From NCBI GenBank assembly GCA_036346225.1, contig JARFIW010001082.1, positions 5,146,001 through 5,210,000 of the forward strand: a DNA stretch of 64,000 nucleotides. Direction: 5' to 3'. Below the pieces are notes generated by a model. The model did not search any database, had not been told where the DNA came from, and worked only from the letters and a program-made list of their open reading frames with translations. Below, in pieces: positions 44,701 through 57,747 of the stretch. The DNA is from Platerodrilus igneus (taxonomy: Eukaryota > Arthropoda > Insecta > Coleoptera > Lycidae). A program made the position numbers and the translations under genes. Each line of letters starts with the position of its first letter. Positions within the stretch are counted from its first letter, which is position 1.

Positions 44701-46269
44701 TTATAACCTTATATTGAAATAAAAATATAATCAGTTTAAAAAAACAATTTTTCATGTACTTTATAATGACAGTTCCTAATCTATCATTCTTAATTTTGAG
44801 TGCGGAAAAATACAGGAAGATGCAAATCACTCTATATTACCACCACAAAAACTATTCACAAGGTATCTTAACCTAGCAAAATACAACTAGTAATATCGAC
44901 TTTGATACGTGTTCAATGGTCGAAATTTCTAAGTCTACCACATCTAAATTATAGAGATGGTTTAATAAAATTCGTAGACTAGACGGCTGCTTCGACAAAA
45001 CAATCGTTAGCAGAACAATGATTTTTCTCTGTCCCCTCTTTTTACACTAGTCATAATATATTTTGGCACACTTAAATTTATGTCTCCCTCATTTTACATT
45101 TAATCATCTTCAGATTAATTTTCGTGAATTAACCTTACCAGTCAGAAAACTTTCATCATACTTAGTTGAGGTTTTATTTCGATACTTTCATCCTCTACGA
45201 CAGACAAACCATAAACCCCGGTTGAAAATGAATATGCAACAAGCAACCTTACGCCGATTTTTCCAGGTCAACCAGCCTATGATTTAGTACGCAAAAAATA
45301 AACAACGTTTTCAACGCCAAGAAGGCATCCTTTACCACCACCACCAGTTGAAACCACTCACAGCGATGTTCGATTGCATCCTTCCAACACTACATCGGAC
45401 ATTAGAACTATGTATATCTATACACTGCTGACTAGTTATTTAAATATTTTAGTTTTCTCTCCTCTGGCTTTGCATAACACTAATTCCTTTCCACATAAAC
45501 AATATACGTGCAAACACAAACTTTCTTCCTTAGTAGTCAAACGCTATGTTCAATTCTTCAAGAAGAGTTAGTTGTCTATCATTTAATTTTTATTTACTTA
45601 CATTTATCTATATTCTGATCAAAAACTTACCGTAATGATTATTGGCACTGTTGCATTTCATTTGCCATAACACATCTTCATTGTGCATAATAAAAACTAT
45701 ACATAATATAATTGTGGATAAAATAATTACACATAATAAAAACTTCCATAAAAACAATTAAACGAATCTTGCATTGTTCATAATTAAAAGTGTTCCTAAC
45801 TTCAATGTACATAAATTTCACCATGCATAATACGAAACCTGTATTACCGGCTTTTTGGTAACAGATAATGCTTATTAGCGGAAACTCCAGATGCTGTTCA
45901 GCTTTTCATGCAATGTTGCCGACATCGAAAATTCTGTATACATTTAATTGTTGATATGTAGATATTGAACAATAAATATAGCTATTTTATAAAAATAGTA
46001 TCTACAAAACTTTTAAATATGTAAATACGTAAACACAATTATCATACAATGAAAACCTTCATATGACATACTTATCTATCAGTAATGTTAACCTAACCTT
46101 GGTATTATTTTAATTTGTTTTTAGTTTGAAAGTTGTCGAAATTTCTATTTTCTATGGATATTTTGCATCAGTAAATAAATTACAAATATGGTTGTGGAAA
46201 ATGATGTCAATACAACTTAGAGAGGGGTATTAAATGCCGGTTCAATATTGCGAATTCCGTACCTCTTCA
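44701..46269. other. no recognised gene
   Basis: AT-rich; short frames at 45063-45287 and 45374-45571 have no motif. Confidence 0.4.
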
Positions 46270-46527
46270 GTCAATTTAAGTTTGCAATGAAATTGTTTTG
46301 TATGCGATTATGGTTAGCTATGCTTATACCGCATCAGGAAGAAATTATTTAAAAACATATATAAACGTATACCAACGAACGTCCGTTTGCACGCAATTTG
46401 TGTGATTATGCCGTATCACAAAAAGGTAATTCATGATTCCACACACAATTGCATACCAACGAACATCCTCTTCCGTGCAATTTGTGTGATTGTTTTGCAT
46501 CAAGAAAACGTGATTTAAAAACACATA

Positions 46528-47389
46528 CAGGGTGACATTAGTTTTACGTCATTAAATTTAAGAGGTGATAGAGGTTGGTTAGCTAAACACTTTTAGGACT
46601 GCTGTTTAGTCATATAATTTTTAAGAAACAACTTACTTGTGCAAGTGCTATCCTGAATCACATAACGCACATGACATATATTCACAATAAGTGTTTGAAA
46701 TTTCCATCGTGGTTGATATAATTCTCGAATTTTGTATTTTCAAAAAACAACTCATTGAGCTACTAACGCGACAAAAACCCCAATTACCTAGATCCAATTA
46801 CAATTAAGTCCCAACACTGTGTTTAAGTGTATCACTTAAGCACGTAGGTGAAACACACAACACTTACATACACTTACAACATCTAACCCCGTTAACGAAC
46901 TATGTAATGAAAAAGTACATTCAACTTAAAGTAGGATATCGTATTCTGCATAAACGCTGAATAGTAACAAATGCAAAATTACATCAGACACCCAATACAG
47001 TCGACCACAACAGCATTATGGAATATTATTTTTTGTTGTGATTATTATCTAAGCATGCGTATTTTACAAGAAAAAAATTAACTTATTTTAGTAGCAGTTA
47101 CAGTGCATTGAATTATTTCGTTTGGCAGCAAAAATGCAGTCTATTTCACTAATTTAAGTTTGCTGAAGGTCACAAGTTAATTGGTTGACTTTAAAGCATG
47201 ATGTAATTGTATATTTTATTTGTGACCTAGTTAACGTTGCAGTGGTTTTAAAACAATTTTAATACTTTTTTTTGTGTCCATTTGCGGCTAATCTGTTTGC
47301 TGTAAACACCAGGTTTATTAACAATTTTTTTTGTCTTATCGGTCTTTACACCCCCTTTACATTAATGACATAAAACTAATGCCATTCTG
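46528..47389. mobile_element. 862-bp DNA element (MITE) with TA duplication
   Basis: Left end CAGGGTGACATTAGTTTTAC and the complement of the right end CAGAATGGCATTAGTTTTAT are inverted repeats of about 40 bp with mismatches. TA lies on each side (46526-46527 and 47390-47391). Removal of the element with one TA restores an AAAACACATACAAACGCA sequence that fits the zinc-finger repeat consensus, so the insertion is precise. No transposase; a non-autonomous Tc1/mariner-type element. Confidence 0.8.
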
Positions 47390-48796
47390 TATACAAACGC
47401 ATACTAACGACCGTCCATTTCCGTCCAATTTGTGTGATCATTCCGCATCACAAAAGGGTTATTTAAAAAGACATATACGCACAGCATACTAACGAACGTC
47501 CATTTGCAAGCAATTTGTGTTGTTATACTGCATCACAAAAAATTATTTACAAACTTATATGCAATTGCATATTAACAAACGTCCTTTTTCTTGCAATTTG
47601 TGTGATTATTCTGCAACAAAAAGGTGATTTAAAAACACTTATACGAACACATAGTAACGAACGCCCACTTGAATGCAGCCGGTGTAATTATACCACATCA
47701 CAAAAAAGGAATTTAAAAACCCATATGCAGTCGCATACTAACGAAGATGTATTTCATTGCAATTTTTGTGCTTATATCACCTCAGGAAGAAACTATTTAA
47801 AAACATATATGCGAACGCATAACAATGAACATCAATTTGCATGCAATTTGTATGATTATGACGCATCTCAAAGCAGTCATTGCAAACCCATATGCAGTCG
47901 CATACTATTAAACGTTGATTTGTATGAATGTGCAGAATTATTCTGCATCACAATAAATTGATTTAAATATACGAACGCACATTAACGTTGATCTATTCTA
48001 TTGTAGCACCTGTGATTATTGTGCATCAATAGAAAGTCATTTAATGACACAGATAGGAAGGCATACTAACGAACGTCTATATGTGTGCAACTTGTGTGAT
48101 TATTCGGCATCACAAAACGTACTTTAAAAAACTATTAACTGTCGCATACTAACGAACATCCACTTCCATACAATTTCTGTGATTTAACCGCCGCAAGTTA
48201 GAATGTTTTACGGGAAATTTGCTATCGCATACTAGCATGCGTTCATTCGTATGCAGTTTGTGCAATTATTCCACATTACAAAAGAGTACTGTAAAAGATC
48301 ATTTTCTATCACATACGTCGATTCACATGCAATTTGCGTAATTACGCCGCCTCACGAAAAAGTCTTTTACAAATACATTTGCAGTCACATACTAACGAAC
48401 GTCGATACGCATAGTTTTTGTGGTTATTCCGAATCACGAAAAAGTGTTTAAAAACACATGTGACGAATTCATGCTAACGAACGTTCATTTTCATGCAATT
48501 TCTGTAGCTATACCGCATCACAAAGAATTTTTACCAAGACATATGTTGTCGTATCTAAACGCAAGCAGTTTTGTGAGATTAATCAGTATCAGCATCACGG
48601 AAAATCAATTTAAAAATACATATTCAAACGCATAGAAACGAGTGTCCGTTTGCATACAATTTGTGTGATTTAGCTGTTCCAGAAAATGTCTTTTACAAAA
48701 GCATGTACAGTTACATACCAACAAGAACAGATTTGTTTGCAAATTGTATGATTCCATACTAACAAGCGCCTATTTGCATGCAATTTCATGTATTTT

Positions 48797-48846
48797 GTGT
48801 AATTATTCCATGACATATCCATATATGCAAGGAATAATTACACAAA
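48797..48846. repeat. short hairpin at the end of the finger array
   Basis: TTTTGTGTAATTATTCC and its complement GGAATAATTACACAAAA flank about 15 bp. The left arm is a finger-repeat fragment, so the right arm is an inverted copy of the same repeat. Confidence 0.75.
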
Positions 48847-48849
48847 ATT

Positions 48850-51800
48850 AGCTTTTCGATATTTTAGCTATTAACTTTATTTATTTCAAACATTTTATTT
48901 ACATTTAAACATAAATTTTAGATTAACGAATGTGGTTAAAAAATTTTTAACACGAGGCTTGATAGTATAGAACCCATTATTAATTGAATAACATTTACTT
49001 TTTGAGGTGCTTGTAATAGGGTTCTTGTATTTGTAGGAACTTCAATGTGAGATATCTATCATTGACCAAAATTTTCAGCAGTTTAGTAAGTGTGTCAGTT
49101 GGATGTTACCGAATATTTCCCTCTCATATTTTTTAGACAAATATAACTTTCTTATTAGGTAGTTTATTTATATTTTGCGAATTTGTTTCACTTTTACAAG
49201 TTCCACTCATTGATGTATCGCGTGGATCAATAACAACTAATATATCATCGTTTGACCCGGCAGATGGTTGTGAAAGAATTCCCGCATTGTTATTACTATT
49301 TAGGTCGCAGTACCTAAGTTGGCAGAATTACTCCTATGTTCTTTAAAGAAGAAAGTTTAAGTACTAACAAAGCTGAAAATTATCGATCTGATGTACATTC
49401 AGCAACCGTAATTGTTATCTATTCCAAACCTTATACTGTACCTAATTTAACACAATGATTATCTTGTGGAGAACCTTATTTCCATATTGGTAAGAGAGAC
49501 TTACTTTTAATAAATAACTGTTCAGAATGATAACCTAGGTGTCTTACAAAACCGCAAACCCGGTATAAGAGACACCAAGACAGTTGGTAACGCTAATCTA
49601 TAAAGTGGAAATTAGCGCGCCCATCTGTCAATGACGTCACACAATATGCAAATTAATACACGTAAATGACGAAATATGCAAAATGCATAAAAGTATTATA
49701 AATAATCCCACACACGGGAAACTTACGTGAATATATAAGCGTCTCACAGAATTGCTTCCTTCAAGGTTGCTCGTGGCCCCCTTCCAGATTATTTAAAGAT
49801 GGTTCGCATGGCGTCCTTCAGGATTGCTCCAGCTAGCGACTGCGGGGCGTAAGCTGCTATCAGGCCAGGTTGCTTCCAAATTTATCTTCTTTCTATATGT
49901 AGCGGAACGATAAGGAACGAGTTTATAGGGACGACAATAAAGATAAGCAAAAGGGAATCTACATAATAAAAATAAAGATACGATACCAAACCACTCTTCT
50001 TGATGTTCAAAGGCAAAGTGTCCTGTTTCCAGCGTCTTTCGGAAACCCCCCACTTTTCTACCGCCACACGCGTCGGCGCAAAGTTCGTCCAACGCACTTC
50101 TGACGTGACGGAAATACACGCGCCAAGTCTTTCAAATTTATGGCGCGAAACTCCCGCATATCAAAACTAAACTAAAAAGATGTCTAGTGCCAAATTTTTG
50201 GCACGTAACAGGTGTACCAAATATTATATTTACTGTTAAATATCAGCAAGATATTAAAGGTGTAGCTTTACAAAATTATATTGTTTAATACACTCATAGA
50301 TAAGCTTGTTTTTTTTTAATTTTCCCACATAGGTAGGTCCGTAAGATTAAAGATTAATTTTCGTTTTATAATGTAATTTTCATTCTTTAACGTACATGTT
50401 AAACGGGTGAACATATGACAACAATGCCTCTTTTTAATATTTTGATTACTTTCCCATCTGACGGCAAGTAGATAAATTAAATTGGTCGGTAAAATCACTC
50501 CCGTATTATGGAAGATTATTTTATGTGCAATGAATTTATACGTAATTTTATTTAGGTGCGAAATATTTTAGGTACATTTTTATATTTGAGCATTGCAAAT
50601 TCCGTGCAACTATTATGGAAAATGAGTTTATGCATCTCGAAAATTATGTGTAATGTTTGTTTTTTTATGCAAAATGCAAGTTAAGCGTAATAATATTTAC
50701 GATGTACAATGAACGCGAGCCTTGTTATTGTCATTATTATTTTTATATTTATGTATTATAACGTACTGTATTTTCCTTTTTCATGTTGAACTAACCTCGT
50801 AATATGGTATTTAACTTTTTTTATCATTATAAACTAGGAGTTAACTTACTTATCCTTTTTTTAAATCTTCACACTTATTTGTAAGTTTATTGTGCAAAGT
50901 CCGCACTTAGGTAACAAGAAAGTAATATTGTATACGAATTAGATATGCCTTGTATAGTTTAAATTGAAACAATTTACATTACAATTTATTGGAAATGTTG
51001 TTAAGAAATAAAATCTATTTACTTTCTAATGTTTTACTGTAAAGCTTCCTCTTTTAAAATGCAACGTTAGATAAATCAATTATACGCAATGATACGTAAA
51101 AAGTAGTTCGCCTTATTATCTTAATTTCCTATGATAACGATTCTAAAACCCACTCCGCTGGAAAACTAGCATCCACTAGAACTCAGCGCCGTAGTAATAT
51201 AAGTCTATATCAGCTTATCAATCTCAGATTAAAATTATGCTTTAATCACACTAGCTCAATCGTTAACATTAACATTTGTCAAATAAATATCGTCTGTGCC
51301 TTTGGAGCCTTCCAGTTTAAATATTTACGTATTTTATTCAAGATAAAATGTATTTTGCAAAACCGGATTACAGTCCTGCAGTCCCTGATGTTGCCGTCAT
51401 GAATTGGCTGTCTTAGCCAAACTTGATAAGCCTTAGGAACTAACGCAACCCTCTCCATGCAACATATAGAAACCCACCTTCCAAATGTACATTATAACTG
51501 TTCCAAACGAGGTATGGATCACGATAATTACAAGAGAATATGTAAAACTTTAAGAAAAGGCCGGTTCAAATACCAGTGTCCTGGAACATAGGGGGCGGGC
51601 AACAATCCTAAGCTAGTGCAGCAGTGAGTGGGAGAGGTTCCAAGAAGTTCCCCAGCGACAGCAACCGATCAGATGTAACATAGTAACCTAAATATACGTG
51701 ACCTAAATCGCAATAAGCTATATTCCCTCCAATTCGACTTAGGCGAATTCTCACGATACGGGCAGATACCCCAAACCGCACATTACTGAAAAACAAAAAC

Positions 51801-53170
51801 ACATGCCACAAACAAATTAATAACATACAATAAACCATCAGCATAAATAATTGAAATAATAATTACCAAGTAAATAATAAAACAAATTGAAAATTTGCTT
51901 GGGCTTTATTACATCAATAATATTCAATTACTCGTATAAACTTCAAACTTTATAGGAAATTATAATTATATTTGACAGACATAAGGGTTACTCCAAATAG
52001 TACTTACGTCAACAATAAGTGATTGAATACAACGCTATGAGCTGTTATTAAGAAAATCAATCTTTTATGTGTTATATGGTTGAAGGAAATGGTTTGGATT
52101 GGCCTCGAGTTCGAACTTAGCTCGGATCGACTCGAAGCTCCGCTCAAAATTTCAAAGAGGCAGTATAAAGGAATATTTATTTTAAAACATTTATGTCATT
52201 CACTTTCAAATGTTGACTTTTGAATCAATCCGAAGATTTCCCAGCTGTAAATGGCCACAGTTTCGTTAAAATCGTACAATCGCAACTCGGAAGTACCAAT
52301 TTATCTTGTATTTCGTTAGTGTTTAGCGGTCCAGAATGTCCTACACAGACCCATAGCTTTTAATCATCTTCTACGATATCTGATACAAGCAAAAGGTATA
52401 GTCAGGCATCGGGTTTCTAGTGTCCCTATTGAATTATTTGTTCCTAATCTCGGGTGGCTTTCATTTATTGTTTACTTAAGACACTCCTTGGTGGCTCTAG
52501 GACCCTTAATATGTTTCCGTGTAATTCGAATTTGATTTTTTATGACATGATAATAAAATGCCAATTATGAAAATATTAAAAGGAAGACAATAACTTTATA
52601 GCATAGCAAAGCAATGTGAATTTACCGCCAGTTATGTCTAAAATGTGTTTTTCTCACTAAAAGTAAAGTGACTATTTTGAGCATACGACCTAAACAAGTT
52701 CTTAAGCTGTAAAATGCAAATGCTGATTTGTTTCTTTACATTTGGTTTGTCTTGTGCAGGTTCTGCGACGCAATAGAACTGTCATAGCACAGTACAAAGA
52801 AGCTATACTATTTGATTTTCATTTATGTTTTTAGAAAATAAAATAACATCTGAAAGCAACCCGAATTGTTCCTTGTCGTCCTTATATAAAGCTAAGAGCT
52901 AAAATACGATTTCGACTATCATTTTAAGAAATACAATTCGTCTGTTTGCTTCTTTTCTAAGAATAAATTTGTGTATCGTGACGTGACTGTGTGTGTTGAT
53001 GTGCTCGTGTTGAACGATGTTCAAGATCCAAACTACTATCCATTGTTTCAAGTCAAGGAAGTAAGAGTAGTGGCGACGTAATCCCAAATTTTTCGGAAAG
53101 TGTTTGCAATGAACATGATTTTCAACAAGATCCTCATCAACTTTTTGATAAAAAATGTAAAAGTAAATTT
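48850..53170. other. no recognised gene
   Basis: AT-rich except a GC-richer stretch at about 49550-50160. That stretch has a hairpin (GCTAATCTATAAAGTGGAAATTAGC near 49590), TATA-like motifs near 49690-49705, and a GGCGCGAAACTCCCGC block near 50142. It may be a promoter region or an old element end; the minus frames at 49793-50119 and the frame at 51608-51844 have no motif. Confidence 0.35.
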
Positions 53171-53171
53171 G

Positions 53172-53290
53172 TTGGAGGTTTTCACGGCCGGAGTCATTAT
53201 AAATATTTATGGTTCCGGGTTGGGACCGTGTCATTTTATAAATTAAGGTCGACGTTTCGTCCACTTTTGTAAGGAGCTTCATCAGGACAA
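53172..53290 (-). ncRNA. Penelope tail with hammerhead-like core
   Basis: On minus the tail contains CTGATGA (complement of 53279-53285), a 20-nt insert whose ends can pair (GCTCC with GGAC), and GAAAC (complement of 53254-53258). CTGATGA - helix II - GAAA is the hammerhead ribozyme core, and hammerheads are known in Penelope-like retroelements. Related copies lie at 28875-28970 (core GAAA lost) and 29095-29215 (CTGATGA lost). Helices I and III are not resolved, so self-cleavage is only a hypothesis. The tail follows the decayed Penelope ORF on the same strand. Confidence 0.5.
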
Positions 53291-53329
53291 GCAATACATT
53301 TTATTGTTTCAACTTCTTTATTAAATTCT

Positions 53330-54935
53330 GTTGTTTAACGGTACATTAACGGGTCTATCTATATAAGAGTTGAAGGTAGCTACTTTACGTTGCCACGGAT
53401 GGTCGGAAGTGACTGGAATTGGATCAGTTTTGTGATTTTTCTGAATATAGCGAATTCAATTTTAACGTCAAATCTAAAAAGTTAATGTTACTGTTATTTT
53501 CAACTTCAATGATAAAATTTATATAGGGGTTGATTTAATTAGCGTCTTTTAAAACAATAAGAGCAGAGTCTATGCCGCCACTTAGGAAAACCAAGCAGTT
53601 GTAACTAAATTCGTACCGACTAAGTATGACTGAGATTCGTGAAGTAAAAGTGAGTTAACAAAGGGGAAAGTGGGTTTCCCATGACTTGTTTATAATAAAC
53701 TAAAAAAACAAAAAGATTTTGTGTAAGACAAAACTTTAACAAAACTGAGATAGTAACAATAAATCTGTGGGTTTATATTATAAAGGTGCTTTACTAAAGA
53801 AATATTTGCCACACGAGGCATGGAACTAAATAAATTGGTAAGTCTGACAGAATCGCACAAGTGAGGTTTTATAATTTATTAATTGAATCCAAATTGTTTT
53901 TGTAGAATTTTTAAAACTGTATTTTGTCAATGACACAATTAATTTCTAAAGAAAAGTAGATAGCAAATCAACTTGTTGGTAATCGATGCTACGGGTCTGA
54001 TGCGAGTGTCTAACTTGTTTGTTAGTCAACATAAACTAGGATCGCTAAGGTTACCAAGTAAGATATCTTAGGAACTTGGTTTTCTTCAAAAAAATCTTTA
54101 TTACTATGTATCAATTGCTTAGTTTTAGTTACACAATTTTGTGAAGGGCTTTTATTTATGAGCAAGAATTTTTATCCAGTCTATCTTTTTGAACATAGTC
54201 AGAACAATCAAAAGTAACAACGCAGTTGCCTTTATCTGCTTTAGATATTATGAAATTATTATCTCTTACTAACAATTTTAAAATTTTAATGGGTTTAGAT
54301 TTATAGAACTATTATGTTTATATATATAGAAGAATAGTAGTTGAAAAAATTCAGTCCATAGATATCATTGCGAAGAGCATATTTCTCTTGGTGGCTAAGT
54401 TTTGTATTCTCAATCTCGACATCGAGTTTTATAGAAAACCTTTTTAGAAAATTGAATTTAAAAATTGAGGATAAAAAGTTTTTAAACCTGCTTCTAATAA
54501 ATTAAGTTCTACTTTGTTAAAGTTAGAGTAGATAAATTTTTAATACTCTTGTGGAAAAAAAAGTTGCTAGCAACATAAATGTTTGTATGATTACACTTAA
54601 ATTTGTTGTTTTTGGATAAAAGCTCTCTAGGCATTTCTTTATAAATCAAAAACACACAATAAGATCCATGCTTTATTCAAAATACATTGCCACAATATTA
54701 AAATTGTCTACAATTCTGTGAACACTTTACTGTCTTCAGTGGTCAACACAAAAGAGCTAGTTAATTGTTCATTTATCCAGGAGCGAGAAATATAAGCAAT
54801 ATTGCAATTCTAGCGAAACGAATATGTAGGACGCACATAGAGACCCTCTTTGCAAAAAGTTTTCAAGTCTTGTCAATTGTTCGTCCCATTTAGTATTTGA
54901 TTTCCACCTCCACTTTAATAAACTGCATTTCGAAC
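53330..54935 (-). pseudogene. Penelope-like retroelement ORF, decayed
   Basis: Remnant of the Penelope-type polyprotein. In minus order: an N-terminal stretch near 54880 (RLENFLQRGSLCAS-like), NLSTLTLTK and a following conserved region near 54540, ADKGNCVVTFDCSDYVQKD at about 54190-54250 (a Penelope reverse-transcriptase signature), TRIRPVASI near 53995, a GKPTFPFVNSLLLHE segment near 53660, SGGIDSALIVLKD near 53580 (equivalent of the catalytic motif, not intact), NINFLDLTLKLNS near 53495, and TSDHPWQRKVATFNSYIDRP near 53390. The GIY-YIG endonuclease is missing: the frame runs into the tail at 53290. Stops and frame changes are everywhere. The identification rests on the ordered set of motifs. 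Confidence 0.75.
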
Positions 54936-55590
54936 CTGACAAAACAATCCATTCATCAATAGAAATACAGTATGAAATTTCAATAAATCCCGTAAATTTA
55001 AATATTCAGACAACTATAAATAAAAATTATTTTCCTTTTTATAAAGGAATCTGATTCTCATTTATTTGTTTTTTTTAATGAATGGTTTTCTCTATCTCTC
55101 GATTCAATTATTCTAGTCTACAATGTGTATTTTATCTTTATACTTTAAACACATTTTTCTGCTATATGTTATATTATTTTATATTATTTTTTTTATATAT
55201 TTTTAAATTTTTTTATTATTTAGGACTCTGTTTATACATTTAGGTGTACTGCAACAATGTTTAAATTACGGATTCTGGATACATTTATTTTTAGTTGAGT
55301 GATTATGACATATTAATTGTTGAAAGCTTCATGTAGTAATTATTATACTTATTGGACGTTACACGCACTGTATTTATTTTATTTTAATTATTACACGTAC
55401 GCGAGTTATAGGATCCCCCATCTATTATACATATAAAACTAATATCTTTATTAGGAAATATTAGGAAACATTAGGAAATGTTAGGACAGTGCAACAATGT
55501 CATAAAAGACAAATTGCAACAATTTATTACATTATATTATGATGATTTCAGTTCCCACGAGTGGAAATGCTACAAAGTAGCACAAGGATA
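54936..55590. other. AT-rich spacer with a short tandem repeat
   Basis: No gene. 55449-55493 contains four copies of an 11-bp ATTAGGAAATA-type repeat. Confidence 0.6.
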
Positions 55591-55994
55591 AGTGACACTG
55601 CAGATGTCAGGTCACAGACGGTCGTAGGATGTCACGTACCGAGATTACGCAGAATAAGCCTGCAACATTGTAATTATGAATAGCTTGTAAGATAGCAACT
55701 ATGTATTATGAAGTGTAAGCGGACATAGGTCCGCAGGTTCCCACAGAATTGTAAAGAGGTAGGGAGATTATAAAAAGGCCGGGAGCTCCGCTCCCAGTCA
55801 GTTCATCAAACGTTCAGCTTTTACCTTGCAGTTCGTAGATAACTCACTGTACAATTAAGTAATAATTTTGGAACTTAGAATAATTAATCAAGATTGTCTA
55901 AATTCAATATTTAACTTCTGTACAAAACTAAATAAATGTGTTAAAGTTCAAAGAGTCTTTTTAAAAAGGACCGCTCGAAGCCACGAACTTTAAC
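55591..55994 (+). repeat. errantivirus-like 5' LTR
   Basis: Begins AGTGACACTGCAGATG and ends at the primer site, about 404 bp, with boundaries inferred from Drosophila 17.6/297-type LTRs, which also start AGTGACA. TATA box at 55769-55776, arthropod initiator TCAGTT at 55798-55803 about 30 bp downstream, polyadenylation signal AATAAA at 55931-55936. No second LTR is present in the window. Confidence 0.75.
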
Positions 55995-56012
55995 TGGCGC
56001 AGCCGTACGGAT
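55995..56012 (+). promoter_or_regulatory. primer-binding site, tRNA-Ser-like
   Basis: TGGCGCAGCCGTACGGAT resembles the TGGCGCAGTCG-type site of errantiviruses that prime with tRNA-Ser. It immediately follows the LTR. Confidence 0.75.
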
Positions 56013-56607
56013 GTCAAAAGGGCACTAGCGAATCCAACTTCGAGGAACTGGTGGTCCGGGAATTTCAATTCCGATTTTGGCAGAACAAAAACAAAAAGTT
56101 GGAGGAGAAACACGCATCGTTCAAGTCCAGCAGTTGAAGGAGAAGCAAGCATAGTTCGAATTCAACAAAAGAAAAATTGGAGGCGATACAAGCATAGATC
56201 AAATCCAAGAAGCCAAAAGAAAAACAGAAACAAAGAAAACAAATCAATGAAAGCAACCAAGCAACTAGTGTAAGTTCATTTTCCTAAACCAATTGAAATT
56301 TATTTTATTATTAACAAAGACAATTGATATTTGCTAGCTTATGAATTTATTTATGTATATATTGACTATTGTTACAAATATTTTATGCCATTTTTTGAAA
56401 ATAATCGACTTAGCAATTGCTAGAGATTATCTTCAAGCCTTTATTGAAATTTTATTATTATTTTACTTGTATATATGAAAAATTTACAAAAACTTGAGAC
56501 TACAAAAAATTCTGAGACAAAGAACTGAGAAAAATTATTCCGAAACAAAAACTAGAGACAATTATTAAAAAAAAAGTCGCAAAGCGCAAGAGACTAGATC
56601 ACGTTTT

Positions 56608-57515
56608 AACTAACGTAAGAAAAATATTTAGGATTTAAAACCAAACCTCTTAAGATTTCTGAATTAAATCATAACTGGCGCGAAAAATTTTTAAAACCTT
56701 TAATTCAACAACCTTAACTGACGCAAGCAATTTTTAGAATTTTTGAATTAAATCTTAACTTAACTAACGCAAGAAATTTTTAGAACTTCTAATTCTACAA
56801 TCTCAACTAACACAAGAAATAAAAACTTCTAATCCCCCAATAAAAGAATTAACTGACGCACAAAAACAATTTAAATACACCAAGAATAAAAACGCGAAAG
56901 CAAAACCACGAGCAATTAAAAAAAAACCTAATAACACCACGATTCACACTCAAATACCATCCATAAATAGACAAATCGCATTCTATTATTAAAAACCACA
57001 ACTTAATACGAGAATTAACAAAGCGCAAATTGAACGCAAAACCAATATCCCACCTAAAGAAAGTGAATGAAACTAACCTTGAATAAATACGCATAAAATC
57101 TAATAATAAATCACAGTACAAAAGATATTTAAATACATCGCGAAACCTTTCAGAATTCAAGCATTATAAACAGCATAAAATTACGATCGGAAACTTTATT
57201 AAAGTATCAACTAAAACTACTCAGGAGAATAAATAATTACGGTACTAAAACGCAAATTACAACCGTATTCAAACGTGAAAACATTTCAGTAAATTAAAGA
57301 CGTACAAATTGTATTGTATAAAATCACTGCGAGTACTAAATTACACTCACGGTAGAATTAAAAATAACTTATAATAGAGACGCTAACGCAACTAACTAAT
57401 TGATAACATTGTAAGCATTGCAGACACCTTACAATCGCATAAACCAACAAGATAATTATTACGCACCTAAACAAAATCGACGTAATTAAAAATTAGAGAA
57501 GTAATAACTGACGCA
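56608..57515 (+). repeat. leader repeats of a primer-site-like motif
   Basis: AACT(G/A)(G/A)CGCA-type copies at 56608, 56673, 56716, 56762, 56805, 56850 and 57506, most followed by AAGAAATTTTTAGAA-like sequence, in the roughly 1.75-kb leader between the primer site and Gag. The motif equals the LTR-primer-site junction (AACTGGCGCA at 55992-56001). Confidence 0.7.
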
Positions 57516-57747
57516 AATAACGCAAAACATTCACACCCGATAAATTACCACAAAAAATAACTCAACCTATTGAAACTTCGGAAATTAAAATTAAAAATCG
57601 GCAAATCAAAAGTAAACTCAACCAAACTAATACCAAGCGTAAAACTCATTAAATAACACCAAAAACTACAAAATAAATCCAAATTTTTTTCAAAAAAAAA
57701 AAAAATTTTTACTTTTTTAAAATTACCCAAATATTACGCCAGCTAAG

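Larger units (their letters stand above)
46270..48846 (+). pseudogene. degenerate tandem C2H2 zinc-finger array
   Basis: An 84-bp repeat encoding one C2H2 finger plus linker (pattern CNLCDY-ASQK--LKTHM--HTNERPF-) recurs from about 46300 to 48790, in varying frames with frequent stops. The best-preserved stretch is 47515-47961, with fingers CSRCNYTTSQKRNLKTHMQSH and CNFCAYITSGRNYLKTYMRTH. Later repeats have lost Cys or His residues (for example CNLYDYDASQSSHC). At least 15 repeats can be recognised by CATACTAACGAACGTC in the linker. The array is interrupted by a DNA element at 46528-47389. It is the remnant of a polydactyl DNA-binding protein gene; I see no start, effector domain or intact frame. 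Confidence 0.85.

Noticed and set aside
46270..48846. CRISPR-like array suggested by regular 84-bp repeats
   Set aside because: The repeats are coding-type C2H2 fingers in a eukaryotic sequence; no unique spacers.
56849..57730. Minus frames in the errantivirus leader (57-57.7 kb)
   Set aside because: Phe/Leu-rich translations of an A-rich leader, opposite to the element's transcription, without motif.
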